A stretch of DNA of 64,000 nucleotides from assembly GCF_047675955.1 (NCBI RefSeq), contig NC_132915.1:511001-575000 (forward strand), written 5' to 3'. The translations under genes and the position numbers were made by a program. Positions 1 through 11,985 of this stretch are shown one piece after another. Each line of letters begins with the position of its first letter. Position 1 is the first letter of the stretch. The notes under the pieces were generated by a model, which saw nothing but the letters and a program-made list of their open reading frames with translations, ran no database searches and was not told the origin of the DNA. This DNA is from Chlorocebus sabaeus (lineage: Eukaryota > Chordata > Mammalia > Primates > Cercopithecidae).

Positions 1-659
1 AGAATTCATAACTAGTCTACATTTATATAGCCGTAATCTCTTACAATAGCTTCATTGATACTTGATTTCCATAGAAAAGCTTTATGGATTCGAGTGAGTC
101 ACAGCTCTTGAAGCACCAGCCTCCTGGTTTTCCCTCCCTTCATCCCTTCCTCCCTAACTGTGAGTGGCTTTGTATCCTGTGTTGTACTGATTGTGCCTTT
201 GGATGACAACTTACTTGAGTGATGGGGGGAGGCAGAATAATTTATTAAAAGTAATTACAAAGAAACCAAACAGAAGGAGTAATTACAGTGCTGTTAATAC
301 GCAATTCGTTACTTTATTGCTGAAATATTTGGAACTCAGTTGAGATTCTTGGTCCTATTTGTGGGTCTCTCATTTTCCCTTGTAAATCCCTAATAAATAA
401 TCTATTAAAGTTTCTGTACCCAGGTCTCATTTTAGCTGAGGTTTCACAAAGTCTTGGCTTTGTTTGCTGATTTTTTTTGTTTGTTTGTTTGTTTTTTAAG
501 CTGGACCAAGGAGTAATCGCTGATAACAGGTATTTTTGGTAGCCTCAGGAAGGACATCTGATCTGTATAATTTAATACTGTTAAGTTTTTATCTGTTGCA
601 TAGATTTACTTATTTTTCCTAATTTCCCTAGCCATTGATTTTTTATTTTATTTTATTTA
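1..659. other. Intronic, no gene seen
   Basis: Contains a TTTG repeat at about 474-498 and AT-rich sequence. I see no coding exon, RNA gene or recognisable repeat in the rest. Confidence 0.7.
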
Positions 660-933
660 TTTTTATTTTTTTTGAGACGAAGTCTCACTCTGTCCTCCAG
701 GTTGGAGTGCAGCAACCTCCACCTCCTGGGTTCCAGTGATTCTCCTGCCTCAGCCTCCTGAGTAGCTGGGACTACAGGAGTGCGCCCCCACACCTGGCTA
801 ATTTTTTCTATTTTTAGTAGAGACGGGGTTTCACCCTGTTAGCCCAGGATGGTCTCTATCTCCTGACCTCATGATCCACCCACCTCAGCCTCCCAAAGTG
901 CTAGGATTACAGGTGTGAGCCACCGCGCCTGGC
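660..933 (-). mobile_element. Alu, antisense, internal deletion
   Basis: A poly-T start and GAGACGAAGTCTCACTCTGT lead into a typical Alu complement, ending CACCGCGCCTGGC. About 25 bases of the right arm, around the usual GGCGCGATCTCGGCTCACTG, are missing near 711. It is headed by a TTTTA-type microsatellite (637-673). Confidence 0.95.
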
Positions 934-963
934 TGATGTTTTTTTTTAAGACTCTGCCATTTT

Positions 964-1280
964 GCTGGGCATGGTGACTCACGCCTGTAATCCAAGCACT
1001 TTGGGGGACTGAGGCAGGAGGATCACTTCACACCAGGAGTTCCAGACAGCTTCGCCAACATAGAGAGACACCATCACTACAAAACAAAGGAAGTAAAAAT
1101 TAGGTATGATGGTACGTGCCTGTAGTCCCAGGCACTCGGGAAGTTGAGGCAGTAGAATCGCTTGAGTTCATGAGCTGGAGGTTATAGCGAGCTGTAATCC
1201 TGCCACTGCACACCAGCCTGGTGACAGTGCAAGACCCAAACTCGGAAAAAAAAAAAAAAAAGAAAAAAAGAAAAAAAAGA
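964..1280 (+). mobile_element. Old Alu (AluJ-like)
   Basis: It runs from GCTGGGCATGGTGACTCACG to a long A-rich tail with G interruptions. Many differences from AluS and AluY suggest the J class. Its head lies 30 bases from the head of the antisense Alu on its left. Confidence 0.9.
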
Positions 1281-1436
1281 ATCTGTAGTTTAAAAAACAT
1301 GTTCCAAGATTTCTGTGTACTAATATTCCTTCCCATTTTTAACTAGTATAATAGGGAAAGTTAAAGTATCATCATCCATTTACCCTCATGCACTTATTCA
1401 CATATTTTAAAAAGAATCTTTGGAACTATTCATATC

Positions 1437-1535
1437 ATAATAGCTAACATTTCCCGTGTGTCAAGCACTGTTCTAAATCCTTTGCATGTAGCAGCTCATG
1501 AAAATGTACCAATAAAGTAGTATCACAAACAGCAG
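1437..1535 (+). mobile_element. MIR fragment
   Basis: ATAGCTAACATTTCCCGTGT and the following CAAGCACTGTTCTAAATCC match the 5' part of the MIR consensus (TAGCTAACATTTATTGAGC, GGCACTGTTCTAAGCGC). Confidence 0.7.
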
Positions 1536-3039
1536 TATGACATTGGGATGTTGTAGAGTGCATCAAACACTTTTTGAAAGGGGTGAGGTATAAAGAAGTC
1601 AAACAATTGCTATAAAAAAGAATGCTTTGAGCAACATTTGAAAATTCTCTTTAGTGCAGGTTATTGACAATCCTAGACCACCAGCATAAAGCACACATAT
1701 CTAATTTAGGAAAATCCCAGCCGGGATGTATTTGAAAGCATTTGGAATTGTGCTGATAATTACACTACTATTGATTTTAGCAAGTTTGATGCCAGCAGCC
1801 ATCAACTCTTCTGTGCCGTGAGAGATGAAAGCCATTTTTATATAAAATGTTAGAGTTCCGCTGGAAAAGGGAGGCAGGCAGAGAAAAATTTCGTGGCTTT
1901 TTAGTTACTTTTATAGGAAGTATTAGTTTCATTCTTGTGACAGAATGCTTTACTTGGCAGTCATTCGCATCAACATTTTAAGGAGCTGCTGTTTTGTGCC
2001 TGGGTCTCATATGGCACTAATAAGGCGCGTTGTTTTTTTAGTAGCACCTACTGATGTCTGTGTGGGCTCAGGCCTGCCATTGTTTCCATTCATCTTCTAT
2101 TGGAGGAGGCTGACAGCAGCGTGTATCAAGTCTAGCCAACATATATTTCCCTCTGTTTCAGAGTCTGTGCCCACAGAAGAGTTATACTCGAGCTTTCAAT
2201 CTCTAACACTTAGAAAAGGGCCTGGCCACATGCAGCCTCAATAAGTATTCGTTGAATGAATTGAATGAATCCCACAAATGGCATTTATTTTATAAACGCG
2301 TACCTGGCTATTGCATTAAAAAACTTTTTTTCACTATTCAGGTGTTTTTAAATTTTGTTTTTTAATTATAGAGGTTTTCATCAAAATATATTTGGTAGAG
2401 TTTCCCTGTTTTTTTTGGGCGGGGGGCGGTGGTGGGGGCGGTGATCTCTTTTCTATAAAGAGAGCTTGGATTCCCGAAGAGCTCGTACTGGTCCCAGCTG
2501 TACCACCTAATCACGTGTCCCTTGAGTTTGTCACATGACCTTTGCTTTCCTCTGAAAATCCCTTTATTCAGTAGACCAGTTAGGCCCATTTATAATAATT
2601 GATAAAATCAATATGTTTGACTTCAAGTTTTTCCCACTGTTTTATGATGTTTTGAAAAGTGTTGTCCTTTTTTGATATTTAGGGAGGCTTCTATTTTTGG
2701 TTTAATGGTTACTTTGACGTAATACTTTTCTTCTCCTCTTGTGTATTGATTCCCTGCTGTGAGAGATAAATCAGTCATTAACCTTTTATTCCCCCTCCTC
2801 TCTTTATTTTCCATCATGTGACTCGAAATATTATCCTTTCTTTTTACTTCCTATAAATACCTGTAAGACAGTCAGCTGGCCGATTGTATTTTCCATGTAA
2901 TCTCCTCATTATCCCCTTCTTGATGGCTGGACTGTGTCGACGATGTCAGAGCATATAGGCATTACATACTATGCTGTACCCTTTATAAAATCACTTAGTT
3001 TTAATTCTGCGGGTTATGTTTAATGTTCATCATCTGCTT
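1536..3039. other. Intronic, mostly unique
   Basis: Apart from the L2 tail at 2198 it holds a G-rich run (GGGCGGGGGGCGGTGGTGGG, about 2418-2437). Near 2495-2570 some sequence weakly recalls an antisense MIR but cannot be assigned. Open frames are short and uninformative. Confidence 0.6.
2198..2270 (+). mobile_element. L2 3' end
   Basis: GGGCCTGGCCACATGCAGCC and then CAATAAGTATTCGTTGAATG with GAAT repeats match the L2 3' terminus (CTCAATAAATATTTGTTGAATGAATGA). Confidence 0.7.
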
Positions 3040-3410
3040 TTAGATTGATATCTTTTCAGTCAGTTCTGAAGCTCGTTTTCTGGTAGATTTCTCAGGAAGA
3101 GCCTAGGGCACTTATGGTCCCTGGTTTTTTGCATGTTTTAAGTTTGTGCTGTTTATACCTGAAGGTCACGTCAGCTAAATAAGAAATCCTTGGTTCATAT
3201 TTCTACATTTAATTATCTGAAGTCTGTTACTCCATTGTCATCCTGCATAAAGTCGAATGCTGGTCTCATTTATTTCCCTTGGAGTGACCTGGTCATTTTT
3301 CCTGGACACCCAGATTTTTTCTATACGTTCCAATAGTTTTAGTTTAATATGTCTCGTTGTGGGTTACTTTTCCCTGTTGTCACTTGGCTTTTGAGCTTTA
3401 TTTTCCTTGT
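3040..3410 (-). mobile_element. Possible old L1/HAL1-like fragment
   Basis: The T-rich sequence loosely follows the antisense of an old L1-type consensus: a cue such as CTGTTACTCCATTGTCATCC, then a segment ending TTTAATATGTCTCGTTGTGG. Identity is low and the borders are uncertain. Confidence 0.35.
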
Positions 3411-3550
3411 CTGTAAAATGAGAATAACTTTTTTTGTTTTGCTTACAGTAGATAGGAAGTGAAATAAGATGTATATGAAGTGATGTAAATGTATTATTTT
3501 ACTATCTTGTTATCCTTTAAAGTTTTTTGTTGTTAGGAACTTTGAAATTT

Positions 3551-3906
3551 AGACAGCCTGAGTAACATGGTGGAACCTCATCTCTACCAAATACAAAAAC
3601 TGTCTGGGCATGGTGGCTCGTGCCTGTAATCCCAACACTTTGGGAGGCCAAGATGGATGGATGGCGTGAGTCCAGGAGTTCAAGACTAGCCTGGGCAACA
3701 TAGTGAGATCCTATCTCTAGAAAAAAAAATACAAACATTAGCTGGACGTGGTGGTCCACGTCTGTGGTCCCAGCTCCTCCAGGGCTGAGGTTGAGGGTCC
3801 CTTGAGCCTGGGAGACAAATGTTGCTGTGAGCCTAGATCGTTCCACTGCCTTCCAGCCTGGGCGACAGAGCAAGACCTTGTTTCAAAAAAAAAAAGAAAA
3901 GAAACT
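3551..3906 (+). mobile_element. Alu with an extra left-arm piece
   Basis: The first 50 bases are the end of an Alu left arm (CAGCCTGAGTAACATGGTGG through CAAATACAAAAAC). The next base run restarts a complete left arm at 3602 (CTGGGCATGGTGGCTCGTGC) instead of continuing to a right arm. A full dimeric Alu and A-tail follow to 3906. Confidence 0.9.
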
Positions 3907-4931
3907 CAAGAGTACTTCATTTTATGAGTGTATGAACTTGAGTTGATGTTCTGTCTGTGAAAAGTAGACAGTGGCTACCCAGTGAGTCTTCTGTGTCCCG
4001 ACAGTAAAGAACCTTTTCCTGACTCCATGTGGTAAGCAGGCTCTCTGCGTCTACTCATGGGGGGCTGCCACTGGACTGAAGGAGGTGCTGCTTTCTGCAG
4101 CAGCTCACCTAGAAAACTCCATTTCCATGTATCTTCTCACACTCTTGCCTGTCATGTTAGTTCCCCACTCAGAACTATGGGTTCACATGACTTCAGTTTA
4201 TATGTGCGTGGAGAAACACTTAGAAAAAATTACTGTCTTTTTCAGATAATGAGGATTGCTGAAAACCTAAGTCAGCCTGAACAACAGTACATTTTCTTGA
4301 ATTTATTGTACACAAGCCCCCACGTAAGAGGCTGCTGGAAAATACCAAAGAGACATGAGAGATGTCATTTCTGGCCATGGGGGAGATAAAACACACAGCA
4401 TATCAAAGATCACTTACAAAGCATCCTGTGATAAATAAAGCCACACCAGCATAGCACAAACTAAAGACATGAGTATACGATGCATTTTTACCTGAGGCTA
4501 CCCTGGACTAGAGTTTCCATGCCTGGTCTTTGTTTTGATAAAGCAACACTGGATACATGTAGGCTGGAAGTTATGGTGGAAAATTGGGTAACTGAATTAA
4601 CCGAATCCATTTTAGTGCTTTTACCTGGTTTGTCAGCACAGATAGGGGTTTGATTGATGTATTTGTAAATAGTGTTAGTGTCTTTATTTGAATATATGGT
4701 TTTAAAAATTCATCCATGTTTCACAGGTAAAGCTGGAACCTATTATAGAAGTCCTGCTGACACCTGTGAATCAAATTGATTTGGAAACCCAAGGCCAGAA
4801 ATGTAATACTGTTGGTTATTCTGTGCATAACACATTTCTTATTCTATATTTCTTCAAACAGTTTACAGTTTTTGTTTGATATTCACAACATACAAAACCC
4901 TGAGTCAGCAATAGAGAATACCGAGATGAAT

Positions 4932-5010
4932 AGTTTATAGTTAGATGTAGAAAACTGTATAGGATAGGAGAGTTTATAGTTAGATGTAGAAAACTGTTAC
5001 AGGATAGAAG
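4932..5010 (+). repeat. Tandem duplication of about 39 bp
   Basis: AGTTTATAGTTAGATGTAGA with AAACTGT and AGGATAG occurs at 4932-4970 and again at 4971-5010. The second copy differs by an inserted base and a few substitutions. Confidence 0.85.
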
Positions 5011-5258
5011 ACAGAATTGAATCAGACCTGTATCAGGTGCAGGGAAGTGCAGTAGGTACCGGAGCAGTTTGGATTTCTGTAAGGGAAGTCATCACTTTGG
5101 GCTATTTTCATTGTCCGTGAGCCCTTGTTCAGGCTGATAGCAGGATGCAAATATTTGTTCAATTTCATTCAACTCTTGTTATTTTGTATAATCGAGGATA
5201 CCATAATTTGTATTCTCAAAATCCAGATTGTCTTCGTGAGCACATACTCACTATGAAA

Positions 5259-5400
5259 TTTTTTTTTTTTTTCTATTTTTAGTAGAGACAGGGTTGCGCC
5301 ATGTTGGCCAGGCTGGTCTCGAACTCCTGACCTCAAGTGATCCGCCTGCTTTGGCCTCCCAAAGTGCTGGGATTATAGGTATGAGCCACTTTGCCTGGCC
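5259..5400 (-). mobile_element. Free left Alu monomer (FLAM-like)
   Basis: Poly-T is followed by only the left-arm complement, from TAGTAGAGACAGGG to GCCACTTTGCCTGGCC. No right arm is present, as in FLAM elements or a strongly truncated Alu. Confidence 0.85.
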
Positions 5401-5643
5401 CCAGAAGTTGATCTTTTATCTTTGGCTCATAAATGTGAAATCAAAATGCCACAGCAAGTTTAGGCTACTTCTGAACTTGGTTCAGTCTGTTTTACCCTCA
5501 CTCTTTTTTCCTTTTACTTGCATTAAGCTTCCGCCCCACAAGGCCCACTATAAACCTTTGGTTTCAAGGCAAAATAAAATGTTTCAGAATTGGGGGTGGT
5601 AACTTTAAGTTCTAGAGTTATTCAAAGTTTCCTTCTCTTGTGA

Positions 5644-5940
5644 TTTTTTTTTGAAATGTAGTCTCATTCTGTCACCCAGGCTTAAGTCCAGTAGCAAGAT
5701 TATGGCTCACTGTAAGCTTAAACTTTTGTATTCAGGTGATTCTCCTGCCTCAGCCTCCTGAATAGCTGGGAGTACCAGCATGTCAGCTTTTTTTTCTTTT
5801 TTTTTTTCTTTTCTTTTTTTTTTTTTTTAAGGGACAGGGTCTCTCTATGTTACTGGTCTTGAACTACTGGCCCCAAGCAATCCTTGTGCTTCAGCCACCC
5901 AAAGTGCTAGGATTACAGGCCTGAGCCACCACTCCCGACC
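5644..5940 (-). mobile_element. Old Alu (AluJ-like), antisense
   Basis: The dimeric Alu complement is heavily diverged. Its central A-rich linker has expanded into an interrupted T tract at about 5787-5828. Confidence 0.9.
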
Positions 5941-6236
5941 CTGGCATTTTCTTACATAAGGTAGCAGTAGTCATTTTATGTGGCCTCACTTGTAACTACA
6001 AGTCATAAAGCTCATGCTATTAATTTTCTGTGGCAATTTTCTACCATTAATTTGGTGTCCGAGAAGAGAAAAAGGTATGAAGGGCGTGAGACGTTAAACA
6101 GGAATGGCAGAAAGAACCCAGGGGAAAAGCAGAATGTACCTCTGGATCCTATTTGTATACAAGTGGGTTTCTGTTTTTTTCTCCTTAACCATCACACACA
6201 TGTAAGATGTAGTTTTCCGTGTCGAAGCCGTACACT

Positions 6237-6527
6237 CAGGTGTCACTTGGTTATGGGGAAGTGCTTCGTGCGGCGATTCCGTCGTCGTGAGAACGTCAGA
6301 GTGGACTTAGACAAACCTGGATGGTAGAGCCTGTTGCTCCTATGCTTCAGATGCGTACAACGTGTTCCTGTGGTGAATGCTGTAAGCAATTGTAACACGT
6401 TGGTAATTATTTATGTATCTAAACATAGAAAAGGGACAGTAAAAATACAGTGTTGTAGTCTTATGGGACCACTGTTGCGTATGTGACCCGTCGTTGACTG
6501 AAATGTGATGCAGTGTGTGACTGTGCC
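6237..6527 (+). mobile_element. Tigger/MER8-like DNA transposon relic
   Basis: The block with GTCGTCGTGAGAACGTCAGA, AACATAGAAAAGGGACAGTA and TTATGGGACCACTGTTGCGT matches a palindrome-ended nonautonomous element. Its two ends are complementary: GTCACTTGGTTATGGGG on the left and CGTTGACTGAAATGTGATGC on the right. The family name is from memory. Confidence 0.65.
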
Positions 6528-6649
6528 TTCAGCATTTGCTCCTGATGACAGAGGTAAAGATTGCTGAGTGCCCCCATAGACAGCATAGACAGCAGAGATG
6601 GTGATTCGGAGGCTCGCTCTTCGTGGCTTTCTTGAGTTCTATGTCATGT

Positions 6650-7345
6650 ATATGTTACATGCCAGGAAATTCACCCACAGTTTGTTGAGTTTTAAGAAAT
6701 GCTTCTAGTTGTGTACCTGATACCACAATCCAGTTTTAGAACATTTCCATCCCCCAGAAAGTTCCTTGTGTCCATTTGTAGTCAATCCCCACTCCTCCTC
6801 CTAGCCCCAGGCGAATACGGGTCGGCTTTCTGGTTTATAGTTACCTTTTCTAGAAATGTCCTGTAATTGAATCATAACTACTCAGTCTGCTGAATCTGCT
6901 CCTTTCGTTGTAAAGTTTGAGTTCCAGTGGGGTTGCTGTATCACTAATTCCTTTTTATTTTAAAGTCGTATTGCATTGTATGGATATATACTACATTTTG
7001 TGGATCCACTTACTGGTTATGAGACATTTGGAATTTTTTTTGCAGTTTTTGACTATTAGGAGTAATGCATCTGTGGACACTGGTGTAACTGTCTTTGTGT
7101 AGACATATGTGTTCATTTCTCCTGGGTGGATACCTAGGCCTTGAATGGCTTGGCTGTATGGCAGGTATATGTTTAACTTTTTAAGAAGTTGCTAGACTGT
7201 TTTCCAAATTAGCTGAACCATTTCCATTTCCAGCGGCAGTGTTGAAGGTTTTCAGTTTCTCTCCCTCCTTGTCAGCTCCTGGTATTGTCAGACTTCTTTA
7301 TTTTAGCCACTCTGGTGGGTGTTCAAACACGCTTTCTTATACTTA
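6650..7345 (-). mobile_element. Old L1 (L1M) fragment, antisense
   Basis: Antisense L1 landmarks appear in order: CAATCCAGTTTTAGAACATT, the TGGATCCACTTACTGG region, TGTTCATTTCTCCTGGGTGG, and CTAGACTGTTTTCCAAATTA. The same landmarks occur at 15045-15725 and 57180-58605. Confidence 0.8.
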
Positions 7346-9540
7346 ACGTTCTATTTCTTGAGAGGATTTGAAAGTGTCTAGATACCTTAATGCTGCTCTT
7401 GTCTTCCACTTTACAGACCAGAAGGCGTTGGCCCGGTAAGTGGGAAATCTGAATGTCTCACACGAGATTCCCGAATGAGTCACTGAGCCTAGAATCTTCA
7501 TGCGTCAGTTGGAGTTGGAGCAACCTGCTTTTGTTCTCTCAACTCTTGTGACGCGGAATCCTCTGTGTCCTTGTAGCATTGTTAGGTGTGTCTTTCTTTT
7601 TATCCTTTCAGAATCATCTGTTCTTGTCCTCTGTGGAATTGTGTCTGATGACACGCAGCTTGTTTTCTGCAGAAGTTTGCTAGTGTCGTGCAGAGGTTCT
7701 CGCTGCCTCTGGGCTGCAGCACACAGGCGCTGGGCGGTCAGACCTGGTTTCCAAGGCTGGCTCCACACGACTGTGTACCGCGTGTCACCCTGTGAAAGGG
7801 CAGACGCGTGCCTGTCAGAGCCTTGTGGGAGTTAGTGAGGGGACTTCTCTGAGGCAGCTGGTACTCACTCAATACTTAATGCATCTTAAGGCACCTCTTC
7901 ACAGAAGGCGGTGGAAGGCTGCCTACGTGATGGCGTGTAGATAGCGATGCCATCCGTTTGTTTTTTTCTTCTCCGTGACAGAGAAACAGGAAAACATTCC
8001 TAAATTTATTTATAGATGTTAAAAAAAAAAATTAGGCTTGTTTTTTTCCGGTAACTGTTCTCCAGCCAGCAGCAAGTATAGCAACAGTACTTTTATGAGT
8101 TGGTATGTTTATTCCCTGTCTTTTGGCTTTATTCAAGAAAACCAGTTGTGTTTCTCAGAGCAACTGTATTGTTTCAGTTGCCACTCTCTTCACTCTATCC
8201 ATTACAGTATAATAACTGTCCTTGTCCCTTCTCCAGATTGGAAGCTCCCTAGGTAGTGGTCAGGCTGTTGATGAGATTTGTATTCTAGCAAAGCTCCATT
8301 TTAGATAATCTTTCATCATTTTTTATATGCAATAAGTCACTGGTTTTGTTTCTTTTGTTCAGTTTTAATTTGAAGTTCCTTTAAAGACTGTTGGAGCTTT
8401 TGCAAATACCCAGCTAATGAAGGGCACTTAAGATTGGACCCATCTCCTGCATCAGCACATTGAAGTTTTCTGTCTAAAGGAGGGTTCCAGCTGCCTGTTA
8501 CCCTTTTGCTGAACGCAGTTGCGGTGTTGCAGTGTATTTCATGACAAAAGTGCACTCTAGCTTTCTGTGAAAGGATTATTTTCTCTGAAATGATTCTTGG
8601 TCATGTTGAGTTTCTAAATGTTAAAGAGCACATAGTGTTTTTGACTGTGGAGATCTCATCTTGGTACCGTGGTGCTGCACAGGCCATCAAAGAACTGAAA
8701 AGTTGAGGCAACTTGAGAAAATAAAGTCACCACCAGCAAGAAGCTGTCTAAAATAACCGGAAGATTATAACCCCCGCACCCGGAGGAGTGTGCTAGTGAG
8801 TAGAATGTCTGAAAGCTACTGGAGGTCCTCCACAGATGCGTGTGCTGGTCCTAAGGAGAAGGAAGAGGACGAGGATTGCCCCGGAGGAACACCTGAAGTT
8901 CCAGTTGAGCACTTCGTTTGGGAAGCTGTCCAAGGCTGGAGTTGTGATTTTTGGGAAAGGCCTCACAAGCTTCTCTAATTCAAGCCCTTGTTTTACGTGT
9001 GAGAATGCAGAGGTCCTGAGAAGTGTTGGTTCCCAGGCCTGCACGCTGGCTGAAACTAGAGCCGGGGTCTCCTGTTGCTTTTTCCAGCTGTCTGCCTGCG
9101 CAAGCATGGAGGCAAAGCTGCGCTGGGTTCCAGGTGAGGAGAGAGGTGTCGAGGTGGTCTTTACTGTATCATGGGGCACAGACACTGAGGGAGACAGGGA
9201 AAGGTCTGGGAGACTCGAGATGATACCTCAGAAGGCCGTCCTTTGTGGACTAGACACACGTCCAAAGGGAGGGCCGTTTCCTGGCTTATTGAGGACCTTT
9301 CCATTTGGGCTAGGAGTAAACTGAGTCAGATTTTGAGAGATCAGTCATTCCAAAGAGCAGGTAAGGATTCTATAGTAACACAGCTGTGTTCACTGCAGAG
9401 GTTGATGTGAAATTGTGCTTTTCCCGTTACATTAGTGAATTTTACAAGGCACAGATTATTTGACATTTTTGTGATGTTTGTTACAGACCAAGCAACTGTG
9501 ACATGAAAATATTATTAAAAAAAAAAAAAAAGAAACATAG
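7346..9540. other. Intronic, no gene seen
   Basis: Unique-looking sequence. Overlapping open frames at 8790-9324 on both strands show no recognisable domain, signal or splice context, so I do not call a gene. Confidence 0.6.
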
Positions 9541-9828
9541 GGCCGGGCGTGATGGTTCACGCCTGTAGTTTTAGCACGTTGGGAGGCTGAGGCAGGTGGA
9601 TCGCTTGAGCTCAGGAGTTCAAGACCAACCTCAGCAACATGGTGAAACCCCGTCTCTACTGAAAATACAAAAATTAGCCAGGTGTGGTGGTGCATGACTG
9701 TGGTCCCAGCTACTCAGGAGGCTGAGGTGGGAGGATTGCCTGAGCCTGGGAGGCGGAGGTTGCAGTTGAGCCAAGACTGCGCCACTGCACTCCAGCCTGG
9801 GCAACCTTGTCAAAAAAAAAAAAAAAAT
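9541..9828 (+). mobile_element. Alu (AluS-like)
   Basis: It is near full length, from GGCCGGGCGTGATGGTTCAC to a pure A tail. A short deletion removes the usual GACAGAGCAAGACTC before the tail (GGGCAACCTTGTCAAAA). Confidence 0.95.
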
Positions 9829-11258
9829 CAAACGTAAGCATGGCCGGATAAATTGACATTTTGTTTTGAAATGCAGTAATGGCACTCTCACAAATGACCT
9901 TTTCACCAGTCTGTGCTGGTATTTGTAAATACATATGTTAGTATTGTTTTCTAAAATGCAAAGCTGATTTTCATGTTTATACATATTCATACCTTCATAA
10001 GTCACAGTTTTAGATTTTCTTTCTGCAGTCTGCCTGACTTGGCTATTTGTTCCTAGGCCAGATCAGACTACCCTCATTCCCCGAAACAGTACTGACAAAA
10101 TTAATGCTGAACTTGCATTGTGAAGAGTTTAGTGCCCCAGAACTCTCTGTTACTGGCAGAGCAAAGTGAGTAGGAATAGTATGGCTTAGGGAAAAAGACG
10201 TATTTTCTCTCTAACACAACTAGCAGATACTGAGGTGGGCAGGTGGCAAGAAAAGGCAAGTACTGAGCTGATTCAGACTTGCAGAAAGCTTCCTCTCCTC
10301 CTTCTTAGCAAAATGAAAGGCTCTGGGGAATGGCACCTGCCTTTCCCTGCCTTGAGGAACCTGGCATCGTTTAGTCTTTATTGAAGATTAATTTAATGAC
10401 TTGGTCAACAGTAGCATTACGTAATCACAGAGCGTCAGATTATCATAAGACAAGTTTAAATGATACTGAAGTATCTTCCAGCAGACGGTTAGTGATGTGC
10501 CAGCATGCTTGTGTAGCTTGTGTGGGTGTGTGTGCATGCAAGCACGCACACGTGCGCACACACAGTCTATCGGCCTTTGGCCTCTGAGCGGGGGGCAGGT
10601 TTGGACTGGGGCCTGCTGTGTGACCACAGTCTCCCATCTTGTATTGAAGCTACATTGCTGTGTGCATCTGACTCTTGACTCACGCTCTGACCGACGCCTT
10701 CGTTTCTGGAGAACTGCCCTGTTTCATGCAAGAGTCACTGTCATCAGGAGCCATCTCAGGGAGAGGCTCAGGGGGAGGTGTGAAGGTGGAGCAAGTGCAC
10801 CAGCTCCAGAACAGAAGGTGAAGAAGGACTGTTTCTGTTTAGATTTGCTTAACCTCATATTCACTTTCTTGGGAACCCCTGATGGAGTTCGAGGTCATAG
10901 AAGAGAAGAAATCAGACACTGCTACAGGACTCCTGCTCTTGGGTTCAGATTCTTCAATGGGAGGGGAGAAGAGAGTAATCACAAGTGATTGTTGTAGATT
11001 TTGTCTCAGCTTTTTTTGTGTGTCAAACCTGTGTTGAGATGATACACGGTTACAGAGAAAGGAGAGGAGGCGTATTATAAATGTGTGTGGACTTCAGTGT
11101 TATTCCTTCTCTTCAAAATGATCTTCCAGGTGTCTAGAGGGTGAGGTATGTCATTTACATGAAGATTAAGAATAAAAAAGAAAGTACCTCTATGGTATTC
11201 TTAGTGGGGGTTTTTCCTCTGAAAAACTGTTACCAGCATATTTGGGAATACATCCTTA
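9829..11258. other. Intronic, no gene seen
   Basis: Holds the TG/CA tract at 10518. The open frames around 10400-10990 pass through that tract and look incidental. Confidence 0.6.
10518..10565 (+). repeat. TG/CA alternating purine-pyrimidine tract
   Basis: A TG-rich run (GTGTGGGTGTGTGTGCATGC) passes straight into a CA-rich run (AAGCACGCACACGTGCGCAC). The arms are imperfectly complementary, and the sequence is of Z-DNA-prone type. Confidence 0.7.
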
Positions 11259-11547
11259 TTTTTTTTGAGATGGGGTCTCTGTCACCCAGGCTGGAGTGCA
11301 ATGGCCCAATCTTGGCTCACTGCAGCCTCTGCCTCCTGGATTCAAGCGATTCTCCTGCCTCAGCTTCCCGAGTAGCTGGGACTACAGGCGCCCACCACCA
11401 CGCCCGGCTAATTTTTTTTTTGTATTTTTAGTAGAGATGGGGTTTCACTGTGTTAGCCAGGATGACCTTGATCTCCTGACCTCATGATCCACCCACCTCA
11501 GCCTCCCAAAGTGTTGGGATTACAGGCGTGAGCCCCCGCGCCAGGCC
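11259..11547 (-). mobile_element. AluS-like, antisense
   Basis: A full-length complement runs from TTTTTTGAGATGGGGTCTC to GAGCCCCCGCGCCAGGCC. Confidence 0.95.
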
Positions 11548-11868
11548 TATTTTTTTAAGACAGTTCATTATTGTCTATCTTAATATCATATTAGAAATCA
11601 CTCAAAATAAAGCAGCTGTTTTAACAATAGCTCAGTGGAAAGAGTTTATTTGTTGAGAGTGTTCTACTTCCCAATAAGTTTTTTGATTTAGTTTTCTTAG
11701 CAAGAAAAATGTTTGTCTGTTGTGGATGGACACATTTCCCCCCTTTCCCAGAACACGTGTGGTTTCCATTAACTTATTTTTCCATAGAACCTTTGTGGGT
11801 CCCCTGCGCTATTAGGTTTAAATTGAGATCTTAAAGGACCTTTCTCCCCGCTGCAGTCTGGAACGACA

Positions 11869-11985
11869 TGGGTTTGGGATCAAACTGACTGAAATCCCAC
11901 CTTTGCCCCCCCCGGCTTTTTCGCGCTGGATCGACTAGCTTGTCTAAGTCTCAGTTTCCTCATCTGTAAAACAGACTTCGTGGGA
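11869..11985 (-). mobile_element. MIR fragment, antisense
   Basis: GTCTCAGTTTCCTCATCTGT with AAAACAGAC is the diagnostic MIR core complement. It is preceded by AAATCCCACCTTTGCC, like the consensus AAATCCCGGCTCTGCC. Confidence 0.8.
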
